The position numbers and the translations under genes are program-made. A model generated the notes under the pieces. That model searched no databases. It was not told where the DNA came from and saw only the letters and a program-made list of their open reading frames with translations. Of a stretch of 64,000 bases of DNA, positions 58,985-64,000 are shown piece by piece (the first letter of the stretch is position 1; each line of letters begins with the position of its first letter). The stretch is from the NCBI GenBank assembly GCA_015680685.1, contig MNCI01016353.1:660049-724048 (forward strand), in the 5' to 3' direction. This DNA is from Gnetum montanum (lineage: Eukaryota; Streptophyta; Gnetopsida; Gnetales; Gnetaceae).

Positions 58985-59519
58985 AACAGTTGCATCGATG
59001 AGGCCCTTTCGATGTAGCAAATCGTGTTGATTGGGCCTTGTTGGCAAGGCCCTATCAACACAATGTAAAAATAGTATAAATAACACTGAACACTTTAGAT
59101 TTTTTCACATTTGGTCCATAACACCCAAGGAATCTTTGCAATTTTGAAAGCCCAAAACCTTCCTGAGCCTATAACTCTCACATTGTTTATTTGAATCACC
59201 CCATTTTTCAACCTTGCAGTTACCAGAGGTAAGCTCTTAGTCATGGGGGTAGCAAACCCTAAGGTTTTGATGAATTTTTTTGTAAATTTTTCCCAACTCC
59301 CCCAAAGGGTTAAGATGTAAAATGCTATTAAATAATTAATTTTTGAGAATTTAACCTTTCCAACAACTTTGATAAATTAAGATTAAATTAATAATTAAAT
59401 ATTAAATCTAGCTAGCCATAATCACATCCTAGTCAAATGTATCCTCCCTATGAGACAAGGTATTCCAATCATTTTGAGTTACATAATAGTTACTAATTTG
59501 TTGTTATGTGTGATCATAG
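58985..59519 (+). promoter_or_regulatory. E3 ORF3 upstream unit: U3-like array, TATA, leader, intron
   Basis: Words gcatcgatgaggccc, tcgatgtagc, gattgggcc and aggccctatc (58990-59062) mirror the E1/E3 U3. tataaataa follows at 59075. A leader ends ACCAGAG; donor GTAAGC at 59229; TACTAAT near 59490; acceptor TCATAG at 59519, touching the ORF3 ATG at 59520. The motif AGTCATGGGGGTA lies inside the intron (59238). Confidence 0.5.
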
Positions 59520-59647
59520 ATGACACTAAGACCAAAGAGATTGTAGGAGGAAGAACCATCACAACCACAGGAGAAGTGACCCAGAGGAGGAAGGGGCCAA
59601 CAAGAACATGGCCAAGAATAGGTTGAGGAAACCCATGCAATAGGACT
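59520..59647 (+). pseudogene. E3 ORF3 start, interrupted by E4
   Basis: ATGACACTAAGACC... corresponds to the E1 ORF3 start at 28304; both continue with ccaggaagaa/gttgaggaa...acccatg...tgggac/taggac words. Only the first ~43 codons remain before the E4 LTR. Confidence 0.6.
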
Positions 59648-60639
59648 TGATGAGTGGCAAGGTACCCCTACACTCAACCATACGAAACGAGCATAGCACG
59701 CGTGATCTGGTCGAACTCCATAGACTAAATGCCTAAACGCCCCATGGAACACTTGGGGTTAATCGTTCGTTGTCTTCCCAGGCTTGCTTGTATGTGTCAT
59801 GGTGTATGGTTAAGCAAGTCTGAGGTATATGATTTTTTTGGTATTTTACAGTTTTCTCCTATGCTAAACGATGAAGGGTTGAGAAACTAAAACTAACTCT
59901 AACTACAGCACTAAGTCCTAGTGTCAACATCCATTCCCACTTGCCGTACACACCTTGAACTATGCAACTGTGGCTACCAAATGCTAATCGTTACTGGGAT
60001 TACCATATGTAACGCATGTGCTCGAAGTGGTCGTACTGAGGCACTTATCTAACCTAAGTATGACAAGCAACCAATTCCTTGACTAGCCGTACACATCCAC
60101 AGATGCTCGTAATCAAGTGGTACTTGTCCCATGTTCTAGGAGGAAAGGGTGAGAGAATCTACTCGTGATGCGTAGCCGATTCCTTGGCTAGCTGTACACG
60201 TTCGTCAATGCTCGTAACCAAGTCGTACTCATGCCACGTTACTAGGAAAACAATAAATAACATTAATTAAACCTATCCATGCACTGCAAGGTTTATCCAC
60301 AAAGCTCGTCTTTATTGCCGTACACAACTTGTGTTCAGGTACAAAGCTGCTCGAATAAAGAACCGTTCACTTGGGGGACTCCTACTGCGGGCACATGGAA
60401 AATATTCTATCTCTGGGGTGATCAATCCGCCAGAGCTTTGCTACTTTGCGCCTATCTTTGGGAAATGAGGGGAGTGTCGCCTCTTATTTATAGATTTGGC
60501 GACGGACCGTGATATCGCGTACGCAATATCGCAGGGAACGACGCGATATCGCGTACGCGATATTGTAGGGGATGCGATATCGTGGCGGACGCGATATTGC
60601 CTATGCGATATCGTGGCCTGTGCAATTCGCATCTCATCT
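59648..60639 (-). repeat. E4 3' LTR with CpG palindrome cluster
   Basis: About 992 bases. On the minus strand it starts (A)GATGAGATGCGAATTGC, so the usual TG has one change, and ends ACTCATCA. U3 (60505-60617) has six or so gcgatat(c/t)gc words; TATA at 60485-60492 (minus). The 3' half matches the E2 5' LTR and 1-228. Confidence 0.88.
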
Positions 60640-60655
60640 TACCCCCATGACTGAA

Positions 60656-62539
60656 TGAAACTCGTCCTCGAGTTCTTTACAATAATATCAGGTAGGTATG
60701 GGATTATTGAGGGGAATGGAACTAATGGAATGACATGTGAACGGTTCATTATTACAAGACTTAACAAGACTGGTGTTCATGAAAACAAGGGTGAACACCT
60801 TATTACAATGACATCAGGCCACATTTGGTAGTTGAGAGAAAAGAGGAGAGAGAATAGAAGAGAAGAAGAGAGAAGAGTCTTGTTGCTGCCAATGCCTAGA
60901 TTGCGCCTTCCGTTGTCCATCTGTCAGCGCATTATCCATTCTACTCCTTGCATAGCTACTTCAGTGCTACTCCATTCCAAGTGTTTGCTCTAGATGCATT
61001 CCGTTGTTGTATGATTGCCATCTGCACACACAACACAATCATCTATTAGCAAGGGTAAGTGAATCATTAAGAATTAATATCTTGCTTCGGTGTAAGTCCA
61101 TTGGCTAGGTTGTGGTATGGCTGATATGGATCTGCGAAGATGTAGGTGATGACTACCGAAGGTGTAGGAGTTAGGAAGAGAAACGAAAAAAGTTGGGGCT
61201 TAGGAGAAAAATCAAAAAATCAGGCCCCGTACCCCCATGACTAATCGCGAACCTCCAATAGCGTTAGAATGGAGAAAGAAGAAGAAGTAAGAAAGGTAGG
61301 TAAAAGGGACAACTATGGCATCAGTGAAGTGAATGTCAAGATGGAAATGAACAATAATAAATTTAATTGCAAAATGTTAAGGAAAAGAAGTTAACTAATG
61401 TTCCAAATAGGAGTGTCAGTGGGTCCTCCCCAAAGTAGGCTCATGCCCTTAATGCCCTGACAAACCCACATTCAAAGAGTCCGTAGGCTCTGGGAATGTC
61501 TTTTGGAACAAGAGTTAAAGTCTTAACTGCAAGTATTTACCAAAAATAAAATAATGCATCAACCAAAATATACACTAATGATACAACCGGCAATGAGGTG
61601 AATAGTGGAGAGAAGGGTGGAGAGAAGGGAATGGAATGGAATCCCAAGGACAAGGTTGTGTATAGCCCCTTGTGGGTGACATGGTTAGTGTGACTTGGTG
61701 AATCTCATTCCAACTCCGGGCTCAAACCAACCACTTCCAGTGACTTTGCATCAATGCATTTGGTTAAACCATCCACTTATAAAATGAGGATGCATCTTCA
61801 AAGAGCCACCACCATTCCGATGAAACAAAGGAGAGAACGGGAAGTGAGAAGGGCCTTAGTTAGAGGGAACACTTTGGTTCCATAACCAGTGCTTGTAGCC
61901 CAAATTTTATTTCGTCTAAGGGGTGTGCTTTGAATCCTCACTTTGGTTTTTTTTTGTGTTTTGTGTTTTTATGTGTGAGAACCACACCATGCAAAGACTT
62001 CTTATTTTTATTGTCTCAGCTTCCCATAATTGGGGTAACATCAGAATGGCGAGAAAACTCAAGAAGAAAATAGCCAAGTATCCAAGTGAATGACCAACAC
62101 AAAGGCATCAAGTTCTTTTGAAGTCACACCCTTTGGAATCCTTGAGTCCTTCCTTAGTATGAGAAATACCTAGTCACCGGTTCATTAAAGTTCTTATTGG
62201 AAGGGAACTGTACATTTCCAGCCCAAGAGAAACCATAGAGATTGATGGATGGATGGATGAAGTGATCTCATTGCCTGCCATATCAAAAGAAACATACCTT
62301 AGTATCAACATTGTAACTTAAAGGTAAAAACCAAACATTAGTAATCAATGTAAAAATAGTTCATCCCATCAGCTCTAACACTTATTGGGTGACGAACTTA
62401 CATGGTGGATGACACACACACACAAAAAATAGAAAAAAAACAATGATGTTGTAAAAAAAAAAATTAGAAAAGTTAAAGAAATATGTAAAACAAAAATGAG
62501 TAAAACAAAAACTGAAAAAGAACTGAGGACCCCATGTGA
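60656..62539 (-). other. E4 spacer
   Basis: Closely matches the E2 spacer 36142-38062 in reverse. AGTCATGGGGG-type motifs (seen as CCCCCATGACT on the plus strand) lie at 60641, 61231 and 62560. No coding frame. Confidence 0.75.
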
Positions 62540-63781
62540 TTAGCATAGGTGGCCATCTCCCCCATGACTGAGTTGTAGGTGAGAGATTTGAAATAGTGAG
62601 CACCTATGTGAATTTCTAAGAAGTGCCCAACTTCTCCCAATTGATGATCTTAAGTTGAGGGGTGGAAGTTGGCGACGCTCATGTTCCAATGTGTCTATGC
62701 CACGGTTGTTGGCCTGAGCTTCCTCAGTTCGTTTCATGCATATTTGTTTGCCCCTATGAGAAGCTATCAACCACGGGGTGTCTACTACTTCTTGTGTGGT
62801 TGCTACATACAAGCATCTTTGTTGCAGAGTTTCTTGGGCACACCTGTTACATGGAGACATTTCCTCCATGTCATCACCTGATGAATCACTGTATGTGATG
62901 CATGGAACTATCCTCTTCTCGATCTTTCCACATATGTTTATCTTATATTTTTCTAAGGAAAGATTGCGGATCCTAAGGCATGCGTCTACTGTACGTAGCC
63001 ATGCCCTTCCCATTATAATTGGGAAGTCCCCTTTGTTTTTGTTCACTTTGATCACCAGAAAGTCAGCTGGGTAGGACCAACCACACACAGTGGTAATAAC
63101 ATCCTCCACCAATCTTAAGGGAATGGTGATGGACTGGTCTTCCAGCTCCAGTTGGATGTTGCTCTTCTTAAGTTGTGGCAGGTTCCAGGCGTGATACATC
63201 TCTTGTGAAATTAAGTTGACTCCAGAACCTGAGTCAAGAAGAGCCCGATGTGGTGTATTTCCAGCAATTTGTAAATAAATAAAGGGACTTCCAGGGTCAG
63301 TTAGTTTCCTGGGAAGGTGGCCTACCTTGATCCAGTCAGTTACGGTATGTGTTAACATAACCGTATGTGTTACACTCTTTTGGACTGAAGGGTTCTCCGA
63401 AGCATTAGTGGTTAGAGGCCTATACATGTACCCATCTGCTTGTTGTTGCAAGAGTTTGTCTGGGCTCCTAGTTTTGGAAAAGGGTCTCTTCTTTGTATAG
63501 TTGTCGTCAGAACTAGCACTTGGTTGGATATTTACATACTGAATATTTACAGCTCTCGTGGCGTTACGTTGCTGCGGTTGGGTAGGTAATTCCCCTTGCA
63601 TTGTTGGAACAGGTTGTATGGGAACTACAGGAGGAAGAGGTGCGGGTGGAGTTAAAGGATGGACTGAATGTGAGATGTTTCCTGGAGGAGAAGGAGTCCT
63701 TCTGAAGTACTCCCGTGCTTGGTAGTAACGTTGGGGGGTAGTGTGACCCATAGAGTCACCTGGAGAAATTGGCTCCTGCAC
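62540..63781 (-). CDS. E4 gag C-terminus/protease fused to pol C-terminal tail
   Basis: An open frame of 413 codons, the longest in the window. It runs from a Pro/Tyr/Gln-rich linker (QEPISPGDSMGHTT) through the retropepsin core ALLDSGSGVNLISQEMYHAW and DFPIIMGRAWLRTVDACLRI to NRCAQETLQQRCLY, then ends SLFQISHLQLSHGGDGHLC. The first codon is not a true start: the frame continues upstream past one TAG (at about 63805) into gag. RT, RNase H and integrase are absent; the junction is at about 62596-62610. The intact frame suggests recent activity with enzymes supplied by a relative (inference). Confidence 0.8.
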   Translation of the reverse strand: MQEPISPGDSMGHTTPQRYYQAREYFRRTPSPPGNISHSVHPLTPPAPLPPVVPIQPVPTMQGELPTQPQQRNATRAVNIQYVNIQPSASSDDNYTKKRPFSKTRSPDKLLQQQADGYMYRPLTTNASENPSVQKSVTHTVMLTHTVTDWIKVGHLPRKLTDPGSPFIYLQIAGNTPHRALLDSGSGVNLISQEMYHAWNLPQLKKSNIQLELEDQSITIPLRLVEDVITTVCGWSYPADFLVIKVNKNKGDFPIIMGRAWLRTVDACLRIRNLSLEKYKINICGKIEKRIVPCITYSDSSGDDMEEMSPCNRCAQETLQQRCLYVATTQEVVDTPWLIASHRGKQICMKRTEEAQANNRGIDTLEHERRQLPPLNLRSSIGRSWALLRNSHRCSLFQISHLQLSHGGDGHLC

Positions 63782-64000
63782 ATAATAACCGTAAGGATCA
63801 GGCTACCGGTAAGGGTATTGATGTGTTGGCGGTGGCATCCCCCATGACTGTGGGTATTGCCATTGCTGGTGTTGTCCAATGGGCTGTGGGGGCGTTCCAC
63901 TTGGATAATATGTTAAGGGTTGGTGGAACTGCCTTGGGTTACCTTGTGGGTAAGGTAACCTTCAGGGTGTTTGCTGTTGATTAAGTCTTGGATTTAATGC
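63782..64000 (-). pseudogene. E4 gag-protease linker, continues outside window
   Basis: The minus strand reads RLNQQQTP.GYLTHKVTQG and later HQYPYR then a TAG before PDPYGYYV, matching 34740-34920 of E2 (PQGNPRLFHQP...SWGMP). Apart from that TAG, the reading agrees with E2. Confidence 0.65.

Larger units (their letters stand above)
50250..59647 (+). mobile_element. E3: pol-bearing Athila/Tat-like element, interrupted by E4
   Basis: Same order as E1: 5' LTR, tRNA-Asp-type primer site, gag, protease, RT, RNase H, integrase, spacer, ORF3 module. It is cut at 59648 by the minus-strand element E4, about 128 bases into ORF3; the remainder and 3' LTR should lie beyond the window. It is decayed but retains catalytic residues that E1 has lost, such as the integrase DNGTHF. 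Confidence 0.85.
59648..64000 (-). mobile_element. E4: minus-strand gag-pro gypsy element, 5' part outside window
   Basis: Reading leftward from 64000: end of gag, protease, pol C-terminal tail, spacer, polypurine tract (60640-60655), 3' LTR to 59648. It has the same missing RT-RNase H-integrase segment and the same junction as E2. It inserted into ORF3 of E3 and is therefore younger than E3; its coding region is far less damaged than that of the other elements. Confidence 0.83.

Noticed and set aside
60505-60617. CRISPR-like spacing of short palindromes
   Set aside because: Plant LTR U3 context, irregular spacing and variable units; no cas genes.
1-64000. tRNA, rRNA or other structured RNA genes
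   Set aside because: None recognised by eye; tRNA-like words found were primer sites beside LTRs.

Overview
The window is nuclear DNA of a large-genome seed plant, most likely a gymnosperm (inference). It is AT-rich, has one host gene with long introns, and is otherwise filled with old, nested, mutation-worn LTR retrotransposons. No bacterial or organellar features were seen.

Region 1 (1-13.4 kb) holds the end of an LTR (1-228), a decayed stretch, then one complete 16-exon gene (coding span 2239-13438, 742 codons). The encoded protein is a STRUBBELIG-receptor-family (SRF) leucine-rich-repeat receptor-like kinase. It has a signal peptide, an SRF-type N-cap, seven LRR exons of 66 or 72 bases, a proline-rich linker carrying a duplicated 30-residue unit, one membrane helix and an atypical kinase (HKN for HRD, DSG for DFG). 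Intron 1 carries an antisense fragment of a LysM-receptor-kinase-like pseudokinase. Two single-N positions flanked by identical 46- and 62-base duplications are assembly joins; one doubles the start of exon 2.

Region 2 (13.4-19.0 kb) is AT-rich intergenic DNA with weak repeats.

Region 3 (19.0-38.2 kb) holds E1, a complete 12.2-kb Ty3/gypsy element (18993-31222) with a perfect 5-bp target duplication, then E2 (31915-38226), a shorter relative. Region 4 (38.2-50.2 kb) holds a fragment of another gypsy integrase, a degenerate AACATTTTTG minisatellite split by a minus-strand Ty1/copia-like element E5 (39633-47005), and a decayed intron-bearing gene. Region 5 (50.2-64 kb) holds E3 (from 50250), a full pol-bearing relative of E1, interrupted at 59648 by E4, a minus-strand relative of E2 that runs off the window.

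E1-E4 belong to one Athila/Tat-like superfamily: LTRs starting TGATGA and ending CTCATCA, and a primer site complementary to tRNA-Asp. They form two sublineages. E1 and E3 carry gag, protease, RT, RNase H and integrase, plus an extra downstream module (promoter-like array, leader, ~300-base intron, then ORF3). E2 and E4 have gag and protease, but RT-RNase H-integrase is missing through one shared junction that joins the protease frame to the normal pol C-terminus. This looks like a propagated gag-pro-only, non-autonomous lineage. Their U3 regions hold CpG-rich palindrome clusters. The shared deletion and the ORF3 module are the two most interesting observations.
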